Below are positions 16,853 to 25,746 of a stretch of DNA of 64,000 bases, piece after piece (within the stretch, counting starts at the first letter, position 1; every line of letters starts with the position of its first letter). Below the pieces are notes generated by a model, which saw nothing but the letters and a program-made list of their open reading frames with translations, searched no databases and was not told the DNA's origin. The DNA is taken from the NCBI RefSeq assembly GCF_042655435.1, contig NZ_JBHSMG010000006.1, positions 1-64,000 of the forward strand, written 5' to 3'. The translations under genes and the position numbers were made by a program. This stretch comes from Lysinimonas soli (GTDB taxonomy: Bacteria > Actinomycetota > Actinomycetes > Actinomycetales > Microbacteriaceae).

Positions 16853-18004
16853 ATGAAACACAGCTCACGAATCAGACTCGGGCTCGGCGCCGTCGGCATC
16901 GCCACCGCGCTCGTGCTCAGCGGCTGCGCCAGCGGGGGCGGCACATCCGCCAGCCCCAGTTCCAGCGGCGCGTTGACTCCCATCACGCTGCAGCTGCAGT
17001 GGCTGCCGCAGGCCCAGTTCGCGGGCTACTACGCGGCCGTCTCGCAGGGCTACTACAAGAAGGAGGGCCTCGACGTCACGATCAAACCGGCCGGCACCAC
17101 GACCGTCCCGATCGATGTGCTCGCCGCGGGGGATGCCGACTACGCGATCTCGTGGGTGCCGAAGGTGCTCGGCTCGATCGAGCAGGGCACCAACGTGACC
17201 GACGTCGCGCAGATCTTCGAGCGAAGCGGCACGACGCAGATCTCGTTCAAAGACAAGGGGATCACCTCGCCCGCCGACCTCGCGGGCAAGAAGGTGGGCA
17301 GCTGGGGTTACGGCAACCAGTGGGAGCTCTTCGCCGGGATGCAGAAGGCCGGGGTGAACACGACGACCGGCATCAAGCTCGTGCAGCAGGCCTTCGACAT
17401 GAACGGCTTCCTCGCCGGTGACATCGACGCAGCACAGGCGATGACCTACAACGAGTACGCGCAGGTGCTCGAGACCGTCAACCCGAAGACCGGAAAGCTC
17501 TACCAGGCGAGCGACCTCAACGTCATCAACTGGAACGACGAGGGCACCGCGATGCTGCAGGACGCGATCTGGGCCAACGCCGACAAGCTCTCGAGCGACA
17601 AGAACTACGCGGCCAACACCACCAAGTTCATCAAGGCGTCGATCGAAGGCTGGATCTACACGCGCGACCACCCGGAGGAGGCCGCGAAGATCGTCGCCGC
17701 CGCCGGGTCCACCCTGCCGGCCGGACACCAGCTCTGGATGACCAACGAGGTCAACAAGCTCATCTGGCCGTCGACCGGCGGCATCGGCGTCATCCAGAAG
17801 AAGGCGTGGAACCAGACCGTGAAGATCGCTCTCGGAACCAAGGATGACACCGGCTCGACCATCATCACCAAGACCCCGCCCTCGTCGGCGTACAGCAACA
17901 GCTACGTCGACGAAGCCCTCAAGGAGCTCAAGGCCGAGGGTGTCGACGTGCTCGGCGCCTCGTTCAAGCCCCTTACCGTCACCCTCACGGAGGGCGGGAA
18001 GTAA
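16853..18004 (+). CDS. NMT1/THI5-like ABC substrate-binding lipoprotein
   Basis: A 383-residue solute-binding lipoprotein. The signal peptide MKHSSRIRLGLGAVGIATALVLSGC ends in a lipobox with Cys at about 25, followed by a Ser/Gly linker. The mature part starts ITLQLQWLPQAQFAGYYAAVSQGYYKKEGLDV, the NMT1/THI5 signature of proteins binding pyrimidine-like or sulfonate ligands. This family includes binders of thiamine pyrimidine precursors, which fits uptake of pyrimidines or hydantoins here. GGAGG lies 8 nt before the ATG. A strong hairpin follows the stop. Confidence 0.92.
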   Translation: MKHSSRIRLGLGAVGIATALVLSGCASGGGTSASPSSSGALTPITLQLQWLPQAQFAGYYAAVSQGYYKKEGLDVTIKPAGTTTVPIDVLAAGDADYAISWVPKVLGSIEQGTNVTDVAQIFERSGTTQISFKDKGITSPADLAGKKVGSWGYGNQWELFAGMQKAGVNTTTGIKLVQQAFDMNGFLAGDIDAAQAMTYNEYAQVLETVNPKTGKLYQASDLNVINWNDEGTAMLQDAIWANADKLSSDKNYAANTTKFIKASIEGWIYTRDHPEEAAKIVAAAGSTLPAGHQLWMTNEVNKLIWPSTGGIGVIQKKAWNQTVKIALGTKDDTGSTIITKTPPSSAYSNSYVDEALKELKAEGVDVLGASFKPLTVTLTEGGK

Positions 18005-18013
18005 CAGCACCAC

Positions 18014-18052
18014 CCGCGGGGCGCGGGGTCATCCGACTCACGCGCCCCGCGG
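18014..18052 (+). terminator. Strong hairpin between binding-protein and aminotransferase genes
   Basis: A perfect 12-bp stem (18014-18025 with 18041-18052) encloses a 15-nt loop and is followed by ATTTCCC. It could terminate or attenuate the operon, or protect the abundant binding-protein message, since the same-strand aminotransferase starts only 23 nt later. Confidence 0.6.
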
Positions 18053-18075
18053 ATTTCCCACACCGAAGGAACATC

Positions 18076-19434
18076 ATGAGCGACAGCATCCCGATCGACC
18101 CCACCGAACTCGACCCCGCCGACGGCGTCCGCGCCCTCGAACTCGATCGGGCCCACGTCTTCCACTCCTGGAGCGCCCAGGCGGCGCTGCATCCGTTCGT
18201 GATCGCCGGAGCCCTCGGCTGCGAGGTCTGGGACTTCGCCGGCAACCGCTACCTCGACTTCTCGAGCCAGCTCGTCAACATCAACATCGGGCACGGGCAT
18301 CCGAAGGTCGTCGCCGCCATCCAGCAGCAGGCCGCGATCCTGCCGACGGTCGCCCCCGCCCACGCGAACCTGACCCGCGGCGAAGCCGCGAAGCGCATCA
18401 TCGCCAAGGCGGGACCGGCGTTCGGCAAGGTGTTCTTCACGAACGGGGGAGCGGATGCCAACGAGAACGCCATGCGCTTGGCCCGCCTCACGACCGGCCG
18501 CGACAAGATCCTGAGCCACTACCGCAGCTACCACGGCAACACGGGGGCGGCGATCGTCGCGACCGGCGACTGGCGGCGGGTGCCCAACGAGTTCGCCCGG
18601 GGGCACGTGCACTTCTTCGGGCCATTCGAGTACCGTTCCGAGTTCTGGTCGACGACGCCCGAGGAGGAGTCGGCACGGGCCCTGCACCACCTGGAGCGGG
18701 TCATCCAGTCCGAGGGGTCGAACTCGATCGCGGCGATCATCCTCGAAGGCGTGCCCGGCACGGCCGGCGTGCTCGTGCCGCCGCCCGGGTATCTGGCGGG
18801 GGTGCGCGAGCTCGCCGACAAGTACGGCATCCTGCTGATCCTCGACGAGGTCATGTCGGGGTTCGGCCGCACGGGCGACTGGTTCGCCTGGCAGAACGAG
18901 ACCATCAACCCCGAGCACGTCGTGCCCGACCTGATCACCTTCGCCAAGGGGGTCAACTCGGGCTACGTGCCCGCCGGCGGGGTGATCATCTCGGAGTCGA
19001 TCGCCCGCGAGTTCGACGACCACGTGTTCCCTGGAGGCCTGACTTACTCGGGGCATCCGCTGGCCATGGCGGCGATCGTGGCCTCGATCGACGCGATGGA
19101 GGAGGAGGGCATCGTCGAGAACGCCGCGACGATCGGGCGTGAGGTGCTCGGCCCCGGGCTCGTGGAGTTGGCGACGCGGCATCCGCTGATCGGCGAGGTG
19201 CGGGGTCTCGGGGTGTTCTGGGCGCTCGACCTGGTGACCGACCCGATCACTCGCGAGCCCGTCGCGCCGGCCACCGTCGGCCTGCTGAAGGCGGAGCTCA
19301 TGAAGCGCGGACTGCTGCCCTTCCTGTCGGAGAACCGCATCCACGTCGTCCCGCCCTGCACGGTGACGGCCGAGCAGGTCGCGAAGGCGCTCACCATCTA
19401 CGACGAGGCGTTCACCGCCGTCGAGGCCATCTGA
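18076..19434 (+). CDS. Class III aminotransferase, probable beta-alanine:pyruvate type
   Basis: A 452-residue PLP-dependent class III (omega) aminotransferase. Asp257 (LILDEVMSGFGRTG) and the Schiff-base Lys291 (LITFAKGVNSGYVPAGG) are present; the phosphate loop is TNGGADANENAMRLAR. It closes the pyrimidine pathway by converting beta-alanine or 3-aminoisobutyrate to a semialdehyde. GAAGGA is 8 nt before the ATG. A methylmalonate/malonate semialdehyde dehydrogenase is not seen nearby. Alternative substrates for the family include taurine, putrescine and aminobutyrate, but the operon context favours beta-amino acids. Confidence 0.9.
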   Translation: MSDSIPIDPTELDPADGVRALELDRAHVFHSWSAQAALHPFVIAGALGCEVWDFAGNRYLDFSSQLVNINIGHGHPKVVAAIQQQAAILPTVAPAHANLTRGEAAKRIIAKAGPAFGKVFFTNGGADANENAMRLARLTTGRDKILSHYRSYHGNTGAAIVATGDWRRVPNEFARGHVHFFGPFEYRSEFWSTTPEEESARALHHLERVIQSEGSNSIAAIILEGVPGTAGVLVPPPGYLAGVRELADKYGILLILDEVMSGFGRTGDWFAWQNETINPEHVVPDLITFAKGVNSGYVPAGGVIISESIAREFDDHVFPGGLTYSGHPLAMAAIVASIDAMEEEGIVENAATIGREVLGPGLVELATRHPLIGEVRGLGVFWALDLVTDPITREPVAPATVGLLKAELMKRGLLPFLSENRIHVVPPCTVTAEQVAKALTIYDEAFTAVEAI

Positions 19435-19447
19435 GGGGGCCCCTGGC

Positions 19448-19462
19448 CCGACACCGTGTCGG
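19448..19462. repeat. Dispersed palindrome CCGACACCGTGTCGG
   Basis: A 15-bp palindrome with arms CCGACAC/GTGTCGG and one central base lies 13 bp after the aminotransferase stop. The same core occurs in four elements around the DUF559 gene (33965-34967). It could act as a terminator hairpin here or belong to a small dispersed repeat family. Confidence 0.55.
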
Positions 19463-19497
19463 CGGACGACCCCCTTGGGCGAGTAAACTCACCCCTC

Positions 19498-20037
19498 GTG
19501 TCTTCCCACAGCTCACCCCTGGACCTGCCCGTCCATGACCTCATGCACCGGCCGGGCGAGATGCGCGAGCACGCCTTCGAGTTCGACTCCCCGGAGCGTC
19601 TCGGCGAGGGCGTCGTCGCCGTTCAGCAGGGCGAGCCGATCTCGGTCGACGTGCGTCTGGAGGGTCTGCACGACGGCATCCTCGTGACGGCGGATGTGCA
19701 GACGGCCGCGACGGGGGAGTGCGTCCGATGCCTCGACCCGGTCACCGTGCCGATCGAAGTCGAAATCCAGGAGCTTTTCGCGTATTCTCCTGATGAAGCG
19801 TTCGACTTCGCGGTTCACGATGACTACGTAGATCTTGAACCCGTTGTGCGGGATGCGGTGGTGCTGGCACTGCCGTTCCAGCCGGTCTGCCGGCCGGATT
19901 GTCCCGGTCTCGACCCGGAAACCGGGGCGAAACTGGCGGACGAGCCGGATCGGACGCCTCGCGAGGTGCTCGACCCCCGGTGGGCGGCACTGCAGGACTT
20001 CACCACGGAAACCACCCAGAATCCGCCCGGCGCTTGA
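19498..20037 (+). CDS. DUF177 / YceD-family protein
   Basis: A 179-residue acidic protein of the YceD (DUF177) family, encoded just upstream of rpmF in most bacteria and linked in other organisms to 23S rRNA accumulation. Conserved pieces are CVRCLDPVTVPIEVEIQELFAY and the C-terminal CRPDCPGLDPETGA; the CxxC and C-x3-C pairs may bind metal. The GTG at 19498 is chosen because TAAACT lies 8 nt before it and an earlier in-frame GTG at 19456 has no promoter signal. Read with rpmF 45 bp downstream. Confidence 0.85.
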   Translation: MSSHSSPLDLPVHDLMHRPGEMREHAFEFDSPERLGEGVVAVQQGEPISVDVRLEGLHDGILVTADVQTAATGECVRCLDPVTVPIEVEIQELFAYSPDEAFDFAVHDDYVDLEPVVRDAVVLALPFQPVCRPDCPGLDPETGAKLADEPDRTPREVLDPRWAALQDFTTETTQNPPGA

Positions 20038-20082
20038 GCGCGGGGCGACGCAAGACCTGAGTCAGATAGAGAAGAGACAGTC

Positions 20083-20286
20083 ATGGCCGTTCCCAAGCGC
20101 AAGCAGTCGCGCGCCAACACGCACGCCCGCCGCTCGCAGTGGAAGGCGACGCCCGTGCAGCTCGTCAAGACCATCGAGAACGGCAAGACCGTCTACAGCC
20201 TTCCGCACCGCGCGAAGGTCGTCGAGGACTCGACCGGCACGCCCCTGTACCTGGAGTACAAGGGCCGCAAGGTCGCGGACGTCTGA
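20083..20286 (+). CDS. rpmF: 50S ribosomal protein L32
   Basis: A 67-residue L32, MAVPKRKQSRANTHARRSQWK at the N-terminus being diagnostic. The zinc-ribbon cysteines of the C+ paralogue are absent: the middle reads KATPVQLVKTIENGK with no CxxC, so this is a zinc-independent (C-) form. Weak AGAGA upstream of the ATG. It lies between DUF177 and rnc, a standard order. Confidence 0.97.
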   Translation: MAVPKRKQSRANTHARRSQWKATPVQLVKTIENGKTVYSLPHRAKVVEDSTGTPLYLEYKGRKVADV

Positions 20287-20342
20287 GCCGGGCGCAGGCC
20301 ACGTCGCCCTCGGGTTCGTCCGGAGCTAGATCGACCGTCGGT

Positions 20343-21032
20343 GTGACGGTCGATCGTGCGGAGCTGTCGCTGACCCTCGGGGTCGAGATCGACGCCGAGC
20401 TGCTCCAGCTCGCCCTGACGCATCGCTCGTACGCCTACGAGAACGGCGGTCTTGCCCACAACGAGCGCCTCGAGTTCCTCGGCGACTCGATTCTCGGGCA
20501 GGCCGTGACGGTCATGCTGTACACCGAGAATCCGAATCTCGACGAGGGCGAACTCGCCAAGCGGCGGGCGAGCCTGGTGTCGTCGGTCGCGCTCGCAGAG
20601 ATCGCGGTGGGCATCGACCTCGGCTCGCACGTGCTGCTCGGTCGCGGCGAAGAACTCACCGGTGGTCGGCAGAAGGCCTCCATCCTGGCCGACGCCGTCG
20701 AGGCGCTCATCGGCGCCGCCTATCTCTCCGTGGGACCGGATGCCGCGACCGCCCTGGTGCTGCGCCTGATCGACCCCTTGCTCAACGACCCCGAGCGCTT
20801 CGGGGCCGCGATGGATCCGAAGACCAGCCTGCAGGAGCTCTCGACCCGCGTCGGCAAGGGCCTGCCGCAGTACGTGGTGACCGACAGCGGCCCCGATCAC
20901 TCCAAGCGATTCAACGCCACGGTCCTGGTGGGCGGGGATGCGGTGGCGACCGGCGAGGGAAGCAGCAAGAAGCAGGCCGAGATGGCTGCGGCGCTCGCCG
21001 CGTGGGCCGTGCTGCAGCGCCCCCGGCGCTGA
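20343..21032 (+). CDS. rnc: Ribonuclease III
   Basis: A 229-residue RNase III, a dsRNA endonuclease for rRNA and mRNA processing. The nuclease signature NERLEFLGDSILG is present; the second acidic patch is ILADAVEALIGAAYL. The dsRNA-binding domain begins with DPKTSLQELSTRVGK and ends GSSKKQAEMAAALAAWAVL. The GTG at 20343 is the best start: it gives the usual distance to LTHRSY, and no closer ATG exists. Upstream TAGATC may be a -10. It is followed by mutM after 9 bp. Confidence 0.93.
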   Translation: MTVDRAELSLTLGVEIDAELLQLALTHRSYAYENGGLAHNERLEFLGDSILGQAVTVMLYTENPNLDEGELAKRRASLVSSVALAEIAVGIDLGSHVLLGRGEELTGGRQKASILADAVEALIGAAYLSVGPDAATALVLRLIDPLLNDPERFGAAMDPKTSLQELSTRVGKGLPQYVVTDSGPDHSKRFNATVLVGGDAVATGEGSSKKQAEMAAALAAWAVLQRPRR

Positions 21033-21041
21033 GCGCCGTCG

Positions 21042-21923
21042 ATGCCCGAGCTGCCTGAGGTCGAGGTCGTCCGCGCCGGCCTCGAGCCCGCCGTCGCGGG
21101 TGCCGTGGTGACCCGCGTCGAGGTGCTCGATGAGCGGTCCCTGCGCCGGCACGACGGCCCGGCCGAGGACTTCGTCGAGCGGCTGACGGGCGCCACGCTC
21201 AGCGTGCCGCGGAGGCGCGGCAAGTTCCTCTGGATCCCCCTGGCCGCGCCGTCGGACGACGACGCCCTGGTCATCCACCTCGGGATGAGCGGCCAGGTGC
21301 TGCTGCGCGAGCGGGCGGCGGCGCGCGACCGGCTGACCCGCGTGCTGCTCGAGGTGGAGCATCCGGATCACGGACCGCTGCGCGTCGACTTCGTCGACCA
21401 GCGCATCTTCGGCTCGATGGCGCTCGACCGTCTCGTGCCGACGCCGGACGACGCCGCGCAGACCGTGCCGAGCCACGTCGCGCACATCGCCCGGGATCCG
21501 CTCGATCCGAGGTTCGACGAGCGCGCCTTCTTCGCCGCATTGGCCCGCAAGCAGACGACGATCAAGCGCGCGCTGCTCGATCAGACCCTGATCAGCGGGA
21601 TCGGCAACATCTACGCGGACGAGTCGCTCTGGGGCGCCCGGGTGCACTACGAGCAGCCGACGGCGACGCTCAGCCGCGCGCGAGCCGCGACCCTGCTCGC
21701 CGAGGTGCGGCTCGTGCTGGGCAAGGCGCTCGCCGAGGGTGGCACCAGCTTCGACGCGCACTACGTGAACGTCAACGGGGCGTCGGGCTACTTCTCGCAC
21801 TCGCTCAACGTCTACGGCAGGCAGGGTGAGCCGTGCCCGCGCTGCGGCCGGCCGGTGGTGCGCGAGAGCTTCATGAACCGCGGATCGCACTTCTGCGCGT
21901 TCTGTCAGCGCGCGCCCCGCTGA
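21042..21923 (+). CDS. mutM: Formamidopyrimidine-DNA glycosylase
   Basis: A 293-residue Fpg. The N-terminal catalytic proline and glutamate are in MPELPEVEVV, the helix-two-turn-helix follows RALLDQTLISGIGNIYADE, and the C-terminal zinc finger is CPRCGRPVVRESFMNRGSHFCAFC, complete with four cysteines. It excises 8-oxoguanine and ring-opened purines and nicks by beta,delta-elimination. It starts 9 bp after rnc, as in most actinobacteria (rnc-mutM-smc order). Confidence 0.96.
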   Translation: MPELPEVEVVRAGLEPAVAGAVVTRVEVLDERSLRRHDGPAEDFVERLTGATLSVPRRRGKFLWIPLAAPSDDDALVIHLGMSGQVLLRERAAARDRLTRVLLEVEHPDHGPLRVDFVDQRIFGSMALDRLVPTPDDAAQTVPSHVAHIARDPLDPRFDERAFFAALARKQTTIKRALLDQTLISGIGNIYADESLWGARVHYEQPTATLSRARAATLLAEVRLVLGKALAEGGTSFDAHYVNVNGASGYFSHSLNVYGRQGEPCPRCGRPVVRESFMNRGSHFCAFCQRAPR

Positions 21924-22085
21924 GGGCGATAGTCAATCGCGACCGTCCGCCGCGCCCGGACTCCGCAGCCGTCGCCGTCAGCGCGTGCCGGCGCTGGTCA
22001 TGCCCTCATCGGGTCGGCCGGCGGGGACCGGTGCCCAGTGCCCATGTCACGAACCGGGGGTGACAAATCTCACGACGCGGCAGGC

Positions 22086-22134
22086 GCACGGCGCCGTGCC
22101 ACGGGCCGGGCCGGGCGCGCCCGTCCGGTACCGT
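22086..22134 (+). promoter_or_regulatory. smc upstream region: palindrome and probable -10
   Basis: In the 253-bp mutM-smc gap, a perfect 14-bp palindrome GCACGGCGCCGTGC lies at 22086-22099 and a TACCGT -10-like box at 22129-22134, 42 nt before the GTG start. AGGAAGGGGG at 22163-22172 serves as RBS. I see no gene in this gap. Confidence 0.5.
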
Positions 22135-22176
22135 TGTCGCAGTCGCCGACGCGATGTCGAGCAGGAAGGGGGTCGC

Positions 22177-25100
22177 GTGTATCTGAAGAGCCTGACCCTC
22201 AAGGGCTTCAAGTCGTTCGCGCAACCCACCACCTTCGCCTTCGAACCGGGCGTGACTTGCGTCGTCGGGCCCAACGGCTCGGGCAAGTCCAACGTCGTCG
22301 ACGCGCTCGCCTGGGTCATGGGCGAGCAGGGGGCCAAGACCTTGCGTGGCGGCAAGATGGAAGACGTCATCTTCGCCGGCACGGCCACCAAGGGTCCGCT
22401 CGGTCGCGCCGAGGTGCTGCTGACGATCGACAACGCGGATGGCGCCCTGCCCATCGACTACAGCGAGGTCACCATCTCGCGCACGCTGTTCCGCAACGGC
22501 GGAAGCGAGTACGCGATCAACGGCGAGCAGTGCCGTCTGCTCGACGTGCAGGAGCTGCTGAGCGACTCCGGCCTCGGCCGCGAGATGCACGTCATCGTCG
22601 GTCAGGGCCAGCTCGACCAGGTGCTGCACGCCACCCCCGAGGAGCGCCGTGGCTTCATCGAGGAGGCGGCGGGCATCCTCAAGCACCGCCGGCGCAAAGA
22701 GAAGACCCTGCGCAAGCTCGACGCGATGCAGACCAACCTGACCCGGCTCTCGGATCTGGCCGGCGAGATCCGGCGACAGCTGAAGCCACTGGGGCACCAG
22801 GCCGAGATCGCCCGAGAGGCGCAGACCATCGCCGCGATCGTGCGCGATGCGCGCGCCCGACTGCTGGCCGACGAGGTCGTCGAGCTGCGCTCGGCGATCA
22901 ACGACGTCAGCCGCACCGAGGGCGAGCGCAAGACCGAGCGTCTCGTGCTGCAGGAGCAGCTCGACCAGGCCAAGCTGCGGCAGGCCCGGCTCGAGCAGAC
23001 CATGACGGGCGACTCGGTCGACGCCGCTCGGCGGATCGCCTTCGGCCTGGAGCAGGTGCAGGACCACCTGCGCTCGCTGTTCACCCTCGCCAACCAGCGG
23101 CTCTCCCTGCTCGGGCAGCAGGCCGAGCTGCCGGGCATGACGACGACGATCTCGCCGCGCATGGTCGAGGATGCGCGCGAGGAGGCCCTCCGCCTGGCCG
23201 CGGGGGTCGCCGAGGTCGAGACGCGACTCGGCAGGGCCAGCGCGGTGACCGCGACCGCGAAGGCCTCGCTCGACTCGCTCGACGACGAGATCAGCGCCCA
23301 GAGCGCCCTGCTCTCGCAGCACGACCTCGAGCAGGGCCGCCTGGCCGGACAGGTGGATGCCGCGGAGTCCCGTCGCACGGCGACCCGCGGTGAGCTGGAC
23401 CGCCAGCGCGCAGCGCTCGAGGCGGCGGAGCAGCGCCGGGAACGCGCGCGCGCCGAACTGCTCGAGATCGAGGGCGACGTCGAGGAGGGCGGTTCGGATG
23501 TCGAGCTCGCCGCCGCGGTCGAGGCCGCCGACGTCATCGTCACGGCGCTGCAGGCCGAGGTCGAGACGCTGCGCGACGAGGTGCACGCCTCCGAGCGCGA
23601 GCGCGACGCGCTCGCCGCCCGAACGAGCGCGCTCACGATGGCCGTCGAGCAGAAGGACGGGTCGGCGTCGATCATGGGCGCGGGCGGCATCCGCGGGCTC
23701 GTGGCCCAGCACATGCAGGTCGAACCCGGCTACGAGGCGGCGATCGCCGCCGCACTCGGCAGCCTCGCCGACGCCGTGCTCGCCGATACGCGCGATTCCG
23801 GCCTCTCGGCGCTCGCCCAGGCCCGCGACAGCGACGCCGGCCGGGTCGAGATCGTGGTGGCCGACGGGACTGCCGCCGACGAGCTCTCGGGGCTGCCCGC
23901 CGGCGTCGAGTCCGCCGCGGCGCTCGTGACCGCGCCCTCCGGCATCCGCGGCCTGCTGGCCCGTACGGTCGTCGTGCCCGACCTGGAGCTCGCGCGCGCC
24001 GTCTGGCCCGCGCTGGCCCGGATCGGCGGCCTCACGGTCATCACCCGCGACGGCGACGTGCTCAGCGAGTACGTGCTGCGCGGCGGGTCCGGTGCCGGCC
24101 GCAGCACGCTCGAACTCATCGCCGAGCGCGACGCCGCACAGGAGAAGCTCGTCGGGGTCACGACCGCGATCGAGCGGAGCCGCTTCGCACTGGCCGAGAA
24201 GCGCGAAGCCCTCGACGGCGCACAGATCGATGCCGCTCAGGCCGCCGCCGCGCTCAAGGCCTTCGACGCGCGCCTCGCCGACCGCAGCCAGGCGGTCGGT
24301 CGCTCGCGCGCCCAGCTGGAGGGCGCGACCGCCGAGGGGGAGCGCCTCGCCGAGGCGGTGCGCCAGCTGACCGAGGCCGTGGAGTCGGCCGACTCGGCGG
24401 TCGAGCGCGCGATCGGCGATCGCGACGCGCACGCCGCGACGCCCCGTCCCATCCTCGACGTCTCGGCGCGCGACGCCCTCGTGGCCGAGCTCGAGGCGGC
24501 ACGGGCGGCGGAGGTGCAGGCGCGGATCGACCTCGAGACGGCACGCGAGCGGGTGCGCGCCCAGCACGCGCAGGCCGACTCGCTGCAGCGCCAGCTCGAG
24601 GCGGAGCGCGCCGCCGCCGAGGAGTCGGCGCGCCTCGCCGTGCTGCGCCAGCGCCAGGTGGTGGCGGCGACCAGGGTCACCGATGCGCTTCCCGCGGTTC
24701 TGGATGTCGCCGACCGCTCGGTCTCCGAGGCCCGGGTCGCCCTGGCCGCCGCCGAGGCCGAGCGCGCCAAGCAGAACGAGGAGCTCGCGGAGCTGCGCCG
24801 CAACGAGAGCGGTCTGCGCGACCGTTTCCAGGCCCTCAACGACAACGTCCACGGGCTCGAGATGCAGGCCTACGAGAAGCGGCTGCACCTCTCGTCGCTG
24901 CTCGAGCGGGCTGCTGAGGAGCTCGGACTCGACGAAGAGGTGCTCGTGGCCGAGTACGGACCCGACGTTCCGGTGCCCGCGGACGTGCGCGTCGGCGTCT
25001 CGGAGGAGCCCGAAGGCGAGGTCGAGTCGCGCGAGTCCGCGACGACCGTCTTCGACCGCGCCAGGCAGCAGGCGCGGCTCGCCGCCGCCGAGCGCAAGCT

Positions 25101-25722
25101 CGGCCAGCTCGGCCGGGTGAACCCGCTCGCGCTCGAGGAGTTCGCCGCGCTCGAGCAGCGCCACAAGTTCCTGACCGAGCAGCTGGCCGACCTCGCCGCC
25201 ACCCGCAAAGACCTGCTGACGATCATCGACGAGATCGACGAGAAGATGCAGACCATCTTCGCCGCGGCCTTCGACGACACCCGCGCGGCGTTCGACGAGG
25301 TGTTCCCCGTGCTGTTCCCGGGCGGCACGGGCAGCCTGTTCCTGACCAACCCCGACGAGCTGCTCACGACCGGCATCGAGGTCACCGTCAAGCCCGCGGG
25401 CAAGAAGATCGAGCGGCTCTCGCTGCTGAGCGGCGGCGAGCGCTCGCTCGCGGCCGTCGCCCTGCTGATCGCGATCTTCAAGGCCCGCCCCAGCCCGTTC
25501 TACATCATGGACGAGGTCGAGGCGGCCCTCGACGACGCCAACCTGGGCCGGCTGCTGACGATCATGCAGGACCTGCGGCAGAGCTCGCAGCTGATCGTCA
25601 TCACCCACCAGAAGCGCACCATGGAGATCGCGGATGCTCTGTACGGCGTCTCGATGCGGCAGGACGGGGTGAGCGCCGTCGTCGGTCAGCGCGTGGCGAC
25701 GCCCGAGGCCCGCCCGGCCTAG
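22177..25722 (+). CDS. smc: Chromosome segregation protein SMC
   Basis: An 1181-residue condensin ATPase. The N-terminal head starts VYLKSLTLKGFKSFA with Walker A GPNGSGKSN at 31-39. Two long coiled coils flank a hinge (about 490-660, including SIMGAGGIRGLVAQHMQVEPGYEAAIAAALG). The C-terminal head has the signature LSGGERSLAAVALLIAIF near 1084 and Walker B FYIMDEVEAALDD. The GTG at 22177 is chosen because the family always begins with this block and GGAAGGGGG lies just upstream; an in-frame upstream extension has no homologous feel. It organises the chromosome with ScpAB, not in this window. Confidence 0.97.
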   Translation: MYLKSLTLKGFKSFAQPTTFAFEPGVTCVVGPNGSGKSNVVDALAWVMGEQGAKTLRGGKMEDVIFAGTATKGPLGRAEVLLTIDNADGALPIDYSEVTISRTLFRNGGSEYAINGEQCRLLDVQELLSDSGLGREMHVIVGQGQLDQVLHATPEERRGFIEEAAGILKHRRRKEKTLRKLDAMQTNLTRLSDLAGEIRRQLKPLGHQAEIAREAQTIAAIVRDARARLLADEVVELRSAINDVSRTEGERKTERLVLQEQLDQAKLRQARLEQTMTGDSVDAARRIAFGLEQVQDHLRSLFTLANQRLSLLGQQAELPGMTTTISPRMVEDAREEALRLAAGVAEVETRLGRASAVTATAKASLDSLDDEISAQSALLSQHDLEQGRLAGQVDAAESRRTATRGELDRQRAALEAAEQRRERARAELLEIEGDVEEGGSDVELAAAVEAADVIVTALQAEVETLRDEVHASERERDALAARTSALTMAVEQKDGSASIMGAGGIRGLVAQHMQVEPGYEAAIAAALGSLADAVLADTRDSGLSALAQARDSDAGRVEIVVADGTAADELSGLPAGVESAAALVTAPSGIRGLLARTVVVPDLELARAVWPALARIGGLTVITRDGDVLSEYVLRGGSGAGRSTLELIAERDAAQEKLVGVTTAIERSRFALAEKREALDGAQIDAAQAAAALKAFDARLADRSQAVGRSRAQLEGATAEGERLAEAVRQLTEAVESADSAVERAIGDRDAHAATPRPILDVSARDALVAELEAARAAEVQARIDLETARERVRAQHAQADSLQRQLEAERAAAEESARLAVLRQRQVVAATRVTDALPAVLDVADRSVSEARVALAAAEAERAKQNEELAELRRNESGLRDRFQALNDNVHGLEMQAYEKRLHLSSLLERAAEELGLDEEVLVAEYGPDVPVPADVRVGVSEEPEGEVESRESATTVFDRARQQARLAAAERKLGQLGRVNPLALEEFAALEQRHKFLTEQLADLAATRKDLLTIIDEIDEKMQTIFAAAFDDTRAAFDEVFPVLFPGGTGSLFLTNPDELLTTGIEVTVKPAGKKIERLSLLSGGERSLAAVALLIAIFKARPSPFYIMDEVEAALDDANLGRLLTIMQDLRQSSQLIVITHQKRTMEIADALYGVSMRQDGVSAVVGQRVATPEARPA

Positions 25723-25746
25723 CGCGGCCGCTCCCGGTGGCCCGGC

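Noticed and set aside
22006..25608. A 1200-codon open frame antisense to smc
   Set aside because: A shadow frame caused by GC-rich third positions; smc motifs run the full length on the other strand.
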